From the NCBI RefSeq assembly GCF_016862575.1, contig NZ_BONF01000013.1:1-57719 (forward strand): DNA of 57,719 nt, in the 5' to 3' direction. Under the pieces are notes generated by a model. The model had not been told where the DNA came from, ran no database searches, and was given only the letters and a program-made list of their open reading frames with translations. The position numbers and the translations under genes are program-made. This document shows positions 38,022-46,109 of the stretch, one piece after another. Positions within the stretch are counted from its first letter, which is position 1, and each line of letters starts with the position of its first letter. Source of the DNA: Catellatospora bangladeshensis (GTDB lineage: Bacteria; Actinomycetota; Actinomycetes; Mycobacteriales; Micromonosporaceae).

Positions 38022-38077
38022 TCATGAACTTAGGTACGGGATCGACGGCGTGTCGCTACCCTGGCACCGTGATCAAC
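38017..38077. repeat. Family B GATC-bounded palindromic element, copy B1
   Basis: GATC at 38020-38023 and 38071-38074, 55 bases end to end. Outer arms GTTGATCA/TGATCAAC; inner pairs GGTA/TACC and CGAC-ggcgt-GTCG. It fills most of the ispD-ispF gap, supplies the last bases of the ispD stop codon, and ends 14 bases before the ispF start. Confidence 0.82.
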
Positions 38078-38091
38078 AGAGAGGCGGCGCG

Positions 38092-38562
38092 GTGAGGGTC
38101 GGTATCGGTACGGATGTGCACGCGTTCGACGCAGAGCGGCCGTGCTGGGTGGCCGGGCTGCACTGGCCGGACTCGCCCGGCCTGGCCGGGCACTCCGACG
38201 CGGACGTCGCCGCGCACGCCGCCTGCGACGCCCTGTTCAGCGCGGCGGGCCTGGGCGACCTGGGCGCCAACTTCGGCACCGACCGGCCGGAGTGGTCCGG
38301 CGCCGCGGGCGTGGTGCTGCTGGCCGAGGCCGCCCGCCGGGTACGCGCGGCAGGCTTCGCCATCGGCAACGTCTCCATCCAGGTCATCGGCGTCAGCCCG
38401 AAGATCGGCAAGCGCCGCGGCGAGGCTCAGCGAGTGCTCTCCGAAGCCGCCGGCGCCCCCGTCACCGTCTCCGGCACCACCACCGACGGCCTGGGCCTCA
38501 CCGGCCGCGGCGAGGGCCTCGCCGCCATCGCCGTAGCCCTCCTCACCCCCACCACCCCCTGA
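38092..38562 (+). CDS. ispF: 2-C-methyl-D-erythritol 2,4-cyclodiphosphate synthase
   Basis: 156 aa. Fifth step of the MEP pathway; with ispD it forms the usual pair. Metal ligands Asp8 and His10 (GTDVHAF) and His42 are in the standard positions; [17 protein letters not shown] and [14 protein letters not shown] are conserved. GTG 38092 is preferred because the family begins at RVGIGTD and AGAGGCGG precedes it; the ORF to 38050 would run through element B1. Confidence 0.95.
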   Translation: MRVGIGTDVHAFDAERPCWVAGLHWPDSPGLAGHSDADVAAHAACDALFSAAGLGDLGANFGTDRPEWSGAAGVVLLAEAARRVRAAGFAIGNVSIQVIGVSPKIGKRRGEAQRVLSEAAGAPVTVSGTTTDGLGLTGRGEGLAAIAVALLTPTTP

Positions 38563-38617
38563 CCTCCCCCCAGGCCACCGCTCCCTCCCACCCGCCCCGC
38601 CCCGCGCGCTGGCTCGG

Positions 38618-38658
38618 GGCACCGTTCCGACCCCGGGCGATCTTGCGCGAACGGTGCC
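38618..38658. repeat. Inverted repeat overlapping element D
   Basis: GGCACCGTTC (38618-38627) and GAACGGTGCC (38649-38658) are perfect 10-base arms. They overlap the left arm of element D, so the two hairpins are mutually exclusive. Confidence 0.6.
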
Positions 38659-38705
38659 GACGACACGCGCCAACCGGGCATAAGGGCAACACTTCGCGCA
38701 AGATC
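38639..38705. repeat. GATC-bounded palindromic element D
   Basis: GATCTTGCGCGAA (38639-38651) and TTCGCGCAAGATC (38693-38705) are perfect 13-base arms; the total is 67 bases. The stem sequence is unrelated to families A and B but has the same GATC ends and similar size. It lies downstream of ispF. Confidence 0.78.
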
Positions 38706-38743
38706 GGCGCAGTCCTCGGCGCTGTTGCGTGAGCGCCGCTGGG

Positions 38744-38808
38744 TTGATCGCTGTTTCGTGTCGGAAGGTGTGGTCCAGCTGCACTTCTTGACACGAAACA
38801 GCGATCAA
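38744..38808 (+). repeat. Family A element, copy A5 (perfect stem)
   Basis: GATC at 38746-38749 and 38803-38806, 61 bases. TTGATCGCTGTTTCGTGTC and GACACGAAACAGCGATCAA are perfect 19-base arms. Relative to A1-A4 it has TT/AA instead of AA/TT at the ends and T/A instead of C/G at one stem pair: both sides changed together. Confidence 0.9.
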
Positions 38809-38833
38809 GCCCCCTGCCCCGGAAAACTTGGCC

Positions 38834-38850
38834 GATCATGAACTGAGGGC
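38834..38850 (+). repeat. Partial family B element (B3)
   Basis: GATCATGAACTGAGGGCG matches the left end of B1/B2 with one early difference. No right half follows, so this is a truncated copy. Confidence 0.5.
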
Positions 38851-39201
38851 GTGGCGGGGGTGGCGGTGGAAGCGAGTCCGAATTAGACTGGCTGCTCGGC
38901 TCCTATCACGTCGTGGGCGGCGCGCTGTCGGGTCTCGTCGATCCGCATGTCGCAACGCCGACACCAGGACGAGCTGATCAACGCCAGGTCGCGGCACCTG
39001 GCCGATTCACGGCCGCGAAAATACGGCGGACGCCCGACTCGGGTGTGAATCGACTGTCCGATCAGACACATTGGCGCCGCGTGCCCTTGCCTGCGCAACC
39101 AACCTCACTGAAGCTTCAGGTTTAGCGTTCAGCTGCGGCTCATCGCGCCAGGGCACCGGTGATCACCCGTGCCCACTTCCTTGGGTTGGGTGGGAGTTAA
39201 C

Positions 39202-41760
39202 TTGCGAAGACTAGGTCGCACCACGGTCGCGGGACTGGCAGTCCTCGGCGCCGTGCTCTTGGCCGTGGGGCCGGCTACGGCGGTGCAGCCGTCGCACGAC
39301 CGTACGGTGTCCGCGGTCCCGTCGACCGCTACCCCGAACATCAACGACGGCACCGTCAACGCGATCGTCAAGGTCGGTGACAAGGTCTTCGTCGGCGGCA
39401 CGTTCACCGCCGTCACCGACCGCGGCACCGGCACCGTGCACGCCCGGCCGAACCTGTTCGCCTTCGACGCGACCACCGGCCTGGTGGACACCGCCTTCAC
39501 GCCCGTCATCAACGACGAGGTGATGACGCTGCAGCCCGGCCCGGTGGCGAACACCGTGCTGGTCGGCGGGCGGTTCACCGGCGTGAACAACGTGCCCGGC
39601 GGCTGGAGCAAGCTGGTCGTGCTCAACACGGCCGACGGCACGCTGCTCAGCTCGTTCAAGGCGCCGTCGATGAACGGCGCGGTCACCACCGTGAAGCGGT
39701 TCGGCAACCGGCTGCTGGTCGGCGGCTTCTTCACCACGGTCGGCCCCGACACCCGCAACGGACTGGCGTCGCTGGACGCGCTCACCGGTGCGATGGACCC
39801 GTTCGTGCAGGTGGCGCTGACCGGGCACCACAACTACAACGGCACCGGGGCCAACTCCTCGGTCGGCCCGACCGAGGTCGACGTCACGCCGGACGGCACC
39901 AAGGCGGTCGTGCTGGGCAACTTCAAGCAGGCCAACGGCGGCGACTACGACCAGGTCGTGATGCTCGACCTGACCGGCGCGTCGGCGGCGATCGCCCCCT
40001 GGCACACCAACCGGTTCGACGACACCTGCAACCGCAACGCGTTCGACAAGTGGGTCCGTGACCTCGACATCTCGCCGGACGGCAGCTTCTTCGTGGTGGT
40101 GACCACCGGCGGCCCGCAGGGCGCGAGCTCGCTGTGTGACGCCGCGAGCCGCTGGGAGATCTCGGCGACCGGCACCAACCTGCAGCCGACCTGGGTGAAC
40201 CACACCGGCGGCGACACCCTGCTGTCGGTGGCGATCACCGGCACCGCGGTGTACGTTGGCGGCCACCAGCGCTGGATGAACAACCCGGAGGGCAGTGACC
40301 GCGCCCGCCAGGGTTCGGTGGCCCGTCCGGGCCTGGCCGCGCTGGAGCCGATGAACGGCATCCCGATGGCGTGGAACCCGGGCCGCCACCCGCGCGGCAT
40401 CGGCGCGTCGGCGCTGTACGCCACCGAGGACGGCCTCTACGTCGGCTCGGACACCGAGTGGATCGGCAACTTCGACTACCAGCGCGGCCGGATCGCGTAC
40501 TTCCCGCTCGCGGGCGGGCAGGTGCCGCCGCAGGGCGTGGTGGGCGCGCTGCCGACCGAGGTGTTCTTCCCGAACAACTCCGTCAGCATCCCGGCCAACG
40601 ACGTGCTGTACCGCGTGAACGCGGGCGGCCCGGCGCTGACCGCGACCGACGGCCTGCTCAACTGGGACGCCGACACCAACGCGGCACCGAGCGGCTACCA
40701 CAACACCGGTGGCAGCACGAACAGCATCTCTTCCAACACGATCACCCTGGATGCCTCGGTCCCGGCGGGCACGCCGCTGGCCGCGTTCACGGACCGGCGC
40801 TACGATCCGTCGGCCGCGCCGGAGATGATGTGGAACTTCCCGGTGGCCGCCGGCACGCAGGTGGAGGTCCGCCTCTCCTTCGCGGCCCGGGACTGGGCGT
40901 ATCACGCGGTCGGCGAGCGGGTGTTCGACATCAAGATCGACGGCGTCACGGTGGCCGACGACTACGACACGGTGGCCGCGGTCGGCTACAAGGTGGGCCA
41001 CACGCTGAAGTTCCCGGTCACCAGTGACGGGACGATCAACATCGAGTTCCTGCACGGGGTGCTCGACCCGGCCGTGGACGCGGTCGAGATCGTGCGCACC
41101 AGCGCGGGCACCGGCAACGGCGTGGCCAAGCGGGCGTACGACGGCAGCGTCGCGGGCGCGCTCACCGCGGTCGGCGGCGCCGACGGCACGGCCTGGCAGA
41201 ACCTGCGGGGCGCGTTCCTGATCGACGACACGCTGTACTACGGCATGTCGGACAGCAACATCTACAAGCGCACCTTCGACGGGGTGAACTTCGGCCCGGC
41301 CGTGGTGCACAACCCGCACTCGGACCCGCGCTGGGACACGCAGCTCGTCGACGACAAGCCGACGACCACGCTGACGTACGCCGCGGTGAAGACGGCCATC
41401 TACACCGAGCTGCCGAACGTGCGGAGCATGTTCTACAGCAACGGCCGGCTGTACTACACCATCAACGGCCAGAACGCCCTGTTCTGGCGGGCCTTCAGCC
41501 CGGACAGCGGCATCGCCGGGGCGGTCCGCTACCAGGCCAACGGCAGCGGCACGTCCACCGCTCTGGAGAACCTGTCCGCCCCGTCGGGCGTGCTGTTCCT
41601 CTCCGGCGGGTACGTGTACTGGTCGCGCGGCGGCTCGGACGGGCGCCTGGTGCGCCGGGCGTTCGACGGCACCAGCTTCACGGGCACGGCGGCCGCGGTG
41701 AGCGGCCCGACGATCGACAACGTGGACTGGCGTTCGCCGGGCGCGTTCATCCGCGGCTGA
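39202..41760 (+). CDS. Secreted beta-propeller protein with malectin-like domain
   Basis: 852 aa from TTG 39202, chosen because TGGGAG lies 5 bases upstream and a signal peptide follows at once (LAVLGAVLLAVGPATA); GTG 39169 or 39190 are alternatives. Residues 45-440 contain repeated blades (VFVGGTFTAV, VLVGGRFTGV, LLVGGFFTTV, VYVGGHQRW). About 466-635 is malectin-like (YRVNAGGP at its start, a carbohydrate-binding fold), and 640-852 has further blade-like repeats. It is probably extracellular and glycan-binding; no catalytic motif was seen. A shorter paralogue follows. Confidence 0.8.
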   Translation: MRRLGRTTVAGLAVLGAVLLAVGPATAVQPSHDRTVSAVPSTATPNINDGTVNAIVKVGDKVFVGGTFTAVTDRGTGTVHARPNLFAFDATTGLVDTAFTPVINDEVMTLQPGPVANTVLVGGRFTGVNNVPGGWSKLVVLNTADGTLLSSFKAPSMNGAVTTVKRFGNRLLVGGFFTTVGPDTRNGLASLDALTGAMDPFVQVALTGHHNYNGTGANSSVGPTEVDVTPDGTKAVVLGNFKQANGGDYDQVVMLDLTGASAAIAPWHTNRFDDTCNRNAFDKWVRDLDISPDGSFFVVVTTGGPQGASSLCDAASRWEISATGTNLQPTWVNHTGGDTLLSVAITGTAVYVGGHQRWMNNPEGSDRARQGSVARPGLAALEPMNGIPMAWNPGRHPRGIGASALYATEDGLYVGSDTEWIGNFDYQRGRIAYFPLAGGQVPPQGVVGALPTEVFFPNNSVSIPANDVLYRVNAGGPALTATDGLLNWDADTNAAPSGYHNTGGSTNSISSNTITLDASVPAGTPLAAFTDRRYDPSAAPEMMWNFPVAAGTQVEVRLSFAARDWAYHAVGERVFDIKIDGVTVADDYDTVAAVGYKVGHTLKFPVTSDGTINIEFLHGVLDPAVDAVEIVRTSAGTGNGVAKRAYDGSVAGALTAVGGADGTAWQNLRGAFLIDDTLYYGMSDSNIYKRTFDGVNFGPAVVHNPHSDPRWDTQLVDDKPTTTLTYAAVKTAIYTELPNVRSMFYSNGRLYYTINGQNALFWRAFSPDSGIAGAVRYQANGSGTSTALENLSAPSGVLFLSGGYVYWSRGGSDGRLVRRAFDGTSFTGTAAAVSGPTIDNVDWRSPGAFIRG

Positions 41761-41787
41761 CCCGCGGGCGTACCGCAACGGAATGAC

Positions 41788-41821
41788 GTCGGACCGGCCA
41801 CCCCGCGGTGGCCGGTCCGAC
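41788..41821 (+). terminator. Terminator after the large propeller gene
   Basis: GTCGGACCGGCCACC (41788-41802) pairs perfectly with GGTGGCCGGTCCGAC (41807-41821) around CCGC, then GCCTTTC. Confidence 0.78.
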
Positions 41822-42007
41822 GCCTTTCGGGGGACGGTCGTTGCGGGTTACGGGGACGAACGGCTACCGTATCCCGAATCGCGGCGCGAATTGCCGACAA
41901 TAGCCCCGGAATAGCGCGTGAAGTGGTATTCACGCAAGCGTCATTCCGGTCCGGCAATGGTCGGCTGCGCGACAGGACGGATCGCCGAACTTTGGCAGCA
42001 TCCGGGT

Positions 42008-43330
42008 ATGTATGGCTTCTCGATCGCGCGTCGCGGCAGGCGGCGCAGGGTGCTGCTGGCACTCGCCTCGGTGGCGACCGTCGCCGCGGTGGGCCTGGGC
42101 ACCTCCGCGTCGGCCGTGTCGATCCAGCACTCCGCCCTGGTGGGCCAGGACCCGGTCAACTGGACGCCGCACGCCCTGGACGGGACGGCTTTCAAGGTCT
42201 TGCAGATCGGCAGCCGCGTCTACGTCGGCGGCTCGTTCACGCAGATCCGCAGCGCCAGCTCGGGCACGGTGATCACGCAGCGCCGGCTGTTCGCGTTCAA
42301 CGCCACCACCGGCGCCATCGACAACACCTTCAAGCCGGTGGTCGACGGCACGGTGCGCTCGCTGGTCGCGGCTCCGGACGGTCAGTCGATCTACATCGGC
42401 GGTGACTTCACCAACGTCAACAACGTACGTTCCCGCAGCGTGGAGCGGATCAGCGCGACGACCGGGGCGTCGGTGTCCGGGTTCACCGTGCCGGACATCA
42501 CCGGCGGGGTGGACGAGCTGCGGCTGACCGGTAACCGCCTGCTGCTGGGCGGGCGCTTCCAGGCCGTGGGCGGGGCGACCCGGCGCGGGCTCGCGGCGCT
42601 GAACGCGACCACGGGCGCGGCCGACGCGTCGGTGAACATGAACCTCGACGGGGCGCGGGTGACCAGCACCGGCGCCACCTCCGGGGTGAAGGTCACCGGC
42701 ATGGACGTGACTCCGGACGGCTCGAAGCTGGTCATCATGGGCAACTTCAGCTCGGTCGCCGGGCAGGCCCGCCACCAGATCGCGGTGGTCAACCTGACCA
42801 CCTCGCCCGCGACGCTGTCGCCCTGGAGCACCACCCGCTACCAGCAGCAGTGCTCGCCGTCGTTCCCGACGTACATGCGGGCGGTCGACATCTCGCCCGA
42901 CGGCACCTGGTTCGCCGCGGTCACCACGGGTGCGAAGCGGACCGGCTCGCTCTGCGACACCGCGGCCCGCTGGGACCTGACCTCCGCGGTCGCCGGCAAG
43001 CAGCCGGTATGGGTCAACTACACCGGCGGCGACACCCTGCTCTCGGTGGCCGTGGCCGGGTACGCCGTCTACGTGGGCGGCCACCAGCGCTGGCTGGACA
43101 ACCCGAACGGCACCGACAGCGCCGGGCCGGGCGCGGTGGAGGCCGAGGGCATCGGCGCGATCAATCCGGGGACCGGCAAGGCCTTCCTGTGGAACCCCGG
43201 AAAGGATCGCGGGGTGGGCACCGAGGACATCTACCCCACTTCCGCGGGACTGTGGATAGCGAGTGACACGGATACCGTTCATGGCGAGTTCCATGGAAGG
43301 ATTGCGTTCTTTCCATTGCCGGCTGCGTGA
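42008..43330 (+). CDS. Secreted beta-propeller protein, paralogue of the gene at 39202
   Basis: 440 aa. Signal peptide RRVLLALASVATVAAVGLG...ASA; then the same blade series as the N-terminal half of the neighbour (VYVGGSFTQI, IYIGGDFTNV, LLLGGRFQAV, VIMGNFSSV, VYVGGHQRWLDNP). It lacks the malectin-like and C-terminal parts, ending at FPLPAA where the neighbour continues. This is a clear tandem duplication with gain or loss of the C-terminal half. Start ATG 42008; no good ribosome binding site. Confidence 0.8.
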   Translation: MYGFSIARRGRRRRVLLALASVATVAAVGLGTSASAVSIQHSALVGQDPVNWTPHALDGTAFKVLQIGSRVYVGGSFTQIRSASSGTVITQRRLFAFNATTGAIDNTFKPVVDGTVRSLVAAPDGQSIYIGGDFTNVNNVRSRSVERISATTGASVSGFTVPDITGGVDELRLTGNRLLLGGRFQAVGGATRRGLAALNATTGAADASVNMNLDGARVTSTGATSGVKVTGMDVTPDGSKLVIMGNFSSVAGQARHQIAVVNLTTSPATLSPWSTTRYQQQCSPSFPTYMRAVDISPDGTWFAAVTTGAKRTGSLCDTAARWDLTSAVAGKQPVWVNYTGGDTLLSVAVAGYAVYVGGHQRWLDNPNGTDSAGPGAVEAEGIGAINPGTGKAFLWNPGKDRGVGTEDIYPTSAGLWIASDTDTVHGEFHGRIAFFPLPAA

Positions 43331-43496
43331 GCGGATCGGATCCGGTCACCGATCACGAGAAATGTGATCTCCATAGACGGTGAGTGGTGCGGCATCGGTG
43401 CGGGCGTTCGCGTCTCGCGGCGGTGCCGCACACCGCTGTGGCGAGTTCGCTACGAAGATCGCGGCACGGGCCGCGAGACCTGTTCGGAGTCTGATT

Positions 43497-45143
43497 GTGG
43501 TCAACCCCTCATTACGCGCTCGACCCGCACCGACCGAACGATTCGACCCCCGGCCACGGCGACGCGGCTTCTGGCCGCCCTCCCGCGGGAAAATGATCAT
43601 CGCGGCGATCGTCGCCGCCTGCCTCGGCGTGGCGCTCATCGGCGCCGCCGTGGTGCTGGCCAAGGACGAGCCGCCGGAGACCGCGTCGTCGCGCATCCCG
43701 GTGGCCGAGGACACCTACGTGGTGCGCGAGGAGCCCGACACCGTGTTCGGAGCCCGGGACACCCTCGTCTCGGTCTCGCGGCCCGACTACTACGCGGTCA
43801 CCTACCTGAAGTTCCAGGTGGCCATCCCGTCGGGCTTCCGCATCTCCGGCATGTCGCTGCAGCTGCAGGCGGACGCCAAGCCGCCGGCCGGGCTCCAGGT
43901 GCGCTCGGTGCTCAGCAGCGAGTGGAACGAGCGCGAGCTGGCGTACACCAACCGGCCGGGCCTCGGCCAGGTGCTGGGCGCCCCGCAGGTGTCCGCGAAG
44001 AACCTGGTCAGCTTCGACGTGGGCGGCGCGGTGACGCCGAGCGACGAGCCGGACCAGCTCCCGGTCGCCGTCTCGTTCGCGGTGACCAACGCCAGCGACA
44101 CCGAGACGCTGACCATGTTCGCGGGTGAGCACGGTGACGGCGCCCCGGCACTCGCGGTGAGCTTCATCGAGGTCGGCGCGCCGGACCGGGCCCCGCTGGA
44201 CGGGCACCAGGGCGGGCCGAAGCCCAGCGGCAGCGTCTCGGGCACCCCGTCACCGGGCGTCTCCGGCTCGGCGGCGCCGTCCGCGTCGGTGAGCCCCGGG
44301 ACCAGCCCGAGCACGAGCACGGGCAACCCGCCCCCGCCGAGCACCATCCCGGCCGGGCGCACGCTCTGCGGCGCGTCCTTCTACCAGGAGAACGGCGAGT
44401 CGTACACGCAGGCGCTGGCCCGCGAGGACGGCTACTTCGGGGGCCTGGAGTCGGTGCGCGTGTTCTATCCCGGCGCGCCCGCGGCCTGGCCCGGCAACGC
44501 CGGCAAGGCGAACCGGACCGTCATCGTGTCGTTCAAGTACAACCCGAAGGAGATCCTCAACGGCTCGCGCGACGCGTACCTGAAGGACTGGTTCGCCAAG
44601 GCGCCGCGCGACCGGGACGTGTACTGGGTCTACTACCACGAGCCCGAGGACAACATCGAGTCCGGCGTGTTCACCGCGCCCGACTACCGGGCCGCGTGGA
44701 AGCGGCTGGCGGGCCTGGCCGACCAGGCGGGCAACAGCAAGCTGCACGCCACCCTGGTACTGATGGACTGGACGCTGATGTCGCAGTCCGGCCGCAAGTG
44801 GAAGGACTACTACCCGGGCGGCGACGTGATCGACGTGCTGGGCTGGGACGTCTACAACTGGGACAAGAACAAGTACACCCCCGCCACCGACCTGGTGGGC
44901 CGCGTCGCGGCCACCTCCAAGGGCGAGGGCAAGCCGTGGGGCATCGCCGAGATGGGCAGCGCGAAGCTGGCCAGCGACACCACCGGCAACACCCGGGCGG
45001 CGTGGCTGACCGCGATGGCGAACGAGACCATCAAGAACAAGGGTCTCTGGATCACGTACTTCGACATCGACTGGACCACGCACGACTTCCGGCTGCGGGA
45101 CTCCGTCTCGCAGCGGGCGTGGCGCTCGTTCTGCGACGCCTGA
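43497..45143 (+). CDS. DNRLRE-domain and GH26-like extracellular protein
   Basis: 548 aa from GTG 43497 (a GTG at 43380 is a weaker alternative). N-terminal membrane anchor near 28-52; DNRLRE-type beta domain about 64-195 (RIPVAEDTYVVREEPDTVFG, VTYLKFQV); Ser/Pro/Gly/Thr linker about 240-285; then a GH26-like domain with YWVYYHEPED (Glu382 or Glu384 as acid/base candidate) and GIAEMGS (Glu485 as nucleophile candidate). It may cut or bind a mannan-like polymer outside the cell, perhaps the polysaccharide made by the adjacent locus. Substrate not shown. Confidence 0.78.
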   Translation: MVNPSLRARPAPTERFDPRPRRRGFWPPSRGKMIIAAIVAACLGVALIGAAVVLAKDEPPETASSRIPVAEDTYVVREEPDTVFGARDTLVSVSRPDYYAVTYLKFQVAIPSGFRISGMSLQLQADAKPPAGLQVRSVLSSEWNERELAYTNRPGLGQVLGAPQVSAKNLVSFDVGGAVTPSDEPDQLPVAVSFAVTNASDTETLTMFAGEHGDGAPALAVSFIEVGAPDRAPLDGHQGGPKPSGSVSGTPSPGVSGSAAPSASVSPGTSPSTSTGNPPPPSTIPAGRTLCGASFYQENGESYTQALAREDGYFGGLESVRVFYPGAPAAWPGNAGKANRTVIVSFKYNPKEILNGSRDAYLKDWFAKAPRDRDVYWVYYHEPEDNIESGVFTAPDYRAAWKRLAGLADQAGNSKLHATLVLMDWTLMSQSGRKWKDYYPGGDVIDVLGWDVYNWDKNKYTPATDLVGRVAATSKGEGKPWGIAEMGSAKLASDTTGNTRAAWLTAMANETIKNKGLWITYFDIDWTTHDFRLRDSVSQRAWRSFCDA

Positions 45144-45153
45144 CGGCATGACG

Positions 45154-45184
45154 GAGGGGCGGGATCCGCTGGATCCCGCCCCTC
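45154..45184. terminator. Bidirectional terminator between convergent genes
   Basis: GAGGGGCGGGATCC (45154-45167) pairs perfectly with GGATCCCGCCCCTC (45171-45184), GCT loop. It separates the GH26-like gene from the minus-strand glycosyltransferase gene. Confidence 0.82.
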
Positions 45185-45197
45185 TGCCGGGCACTGC

Positions 45198-46109
45198 TCA
45201 GATGCCGCGGCCGCGCTCGTGCAGCCGGCGCAGCACCGTGTCGGCCGAGACCAGCCGCGTCGCCACGGCCAGGGCCAGGTAGGAACGCGCCTCGCGCGGG
45301 CTGTGCCGGATGGTCCGCCCCGCCCAGCGCATCGCGTCCCGCCGGTGTCCGCCCGCGGCCTGCGCGAACGCGATCTGCCCGGTGATCCGCGCGCAGCCGC
45401 GCGGCGCGCCCTCGAACTCCGGGTAGCGCTCCAGCAGCCACTCCAGGGCCTCGGCGATGGTCGCCCAGCGCGCGGTGAAGTACGACTGCCGGTGCCAGCG
45501 CACCCGTACGCCGACCCCCGGCGCGTTGGCGATCGGCGCCCGGCGGGCCGCCCGCAGCAGCAGCTCGTAGTCCTCGGCGTAGCTGCCCGGGATGTTCTCG
45601 TCGACCAGCCCGATCCCGTCCACCAGCGCCGCGCGCCGGAACAGGAAGGTGGACGGGTGCAGCTCGGTCAGCCGCGAGCGCAGCAGGTCAGGCAGGGTCA
45701 CCGAGTCGACGCCGAGGGTGCGGTCCACGTCCCGGCCGTCGTAGTCGATGACCACGCCGATCGAGCACAGCTCCGCCTCCGGGCGCGCGGCCAGCAGGTC
45801 CGCCTGCGCGGCGAGCTTGCCCGGCAGCCACTCGTCGTCGTCGTCGCAGAACGCGACCAGCTCGCCGGTGACGGCCAGGATGCCGGTGTTGCGGCCCCCG
45901 GCCAGGCCCGGGGTGCGCTCGTTGGTGATGACCCGGACCCGGCGGTGCGCGTCGGCGCGCTCCAGGGAGTGGTCGGGCTCGCTCTGGTCGTACACCACCA
46001 CGATCTCGATCGGCCCGGCGTAGTCCTGGCCGAGGATCGCGTCGATCGCCTTGCGCAGCAGTTCCGGGCGGTTGCGGGTGGGCACCACCACCGAGACGCT
46101 CGCCGTCAT
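45198..46109 (-). CDS. Family 2 glycosyltransferase
   Basis: 303 aa. GT-A fold: VSVVVPTRNRPELLRKAI at the start, GLAGGRNTGI, and the metal/nucleotide-sugar site FCDDDDEWLPGK (87-98). It transfers a sugar onto a lipid-linked or growing chain at the cytoplasmic face. It is the last gene of a three-gene minus-strand operon, overlapping the fusion gene by 4 bases (ATGA). Sugar specificity unknown. Confidence 0.88.
   Translation of the reverse strand: MTASVSVVVPTRNRPELLRKAIDAILGQDYAGPIEIVVVYDQSEPDHSLERADAHRRVRVITNERTPGLAGGRNTGILAVTGELVAFCDDDDEWLPGKLAAQADLLAARPEAELCSIGVVIDYDGRDVDRTLGVDSVTLPDLLRSRLTELHPSTFLFRRAALVDGIGLVDENIPGSYAEDYELLLRAARRAPIANAPGVGVRVRWHRQSYFTARWATIAEALEWLLERYPEFEGAPRGCARITGQIAFAQAAGGHRRDAMRWAGRTIRHSPREARSYLALAVATRLVSADTVLRRLHERGRGI

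Larger units (their letters stand above)
38563..39201. other. 639-base gene-free region rich in palindromic elements
   Basis: It holds element D (38639-38705), element A5 (38744-38808) and partial element B3 (from 38834). About 38880-39168 contains no gene, repeat or clear promoter that I can support. The region marks the boundary between the conserved carD-ispDF block and the secreted-protein/exopolysaccharide genes. Confidence 0.6.

Noticed and set aside
38883-39098. 71-codon minus-strand open frame in the gap before the propeller gene
   Set aside because: No ribosome binding site, no conserved feature, and start and end fall in sequence with no codon bias.
39211-41778. 855-codon minus-strand open frame opposite the large propeller gene
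   Set aside because: Antisense shadow; the plus frame has a signal peptide, ribosome binding site and repeated blades.
41830-42007. Possible c-di-AMP riboswitch before the second propeller gene
   Set aside because: I looked because disA is nearby and such riboswitches precede cell-wall genes, but could not find the conserved core of the ydaO/yuaA class.
45154-45184. Another GATC-bounded element
   Set aside because: GATC is inside the stem next to a 3-base loop, not at the ends, and the structure is a simple terminator between convergent genes.
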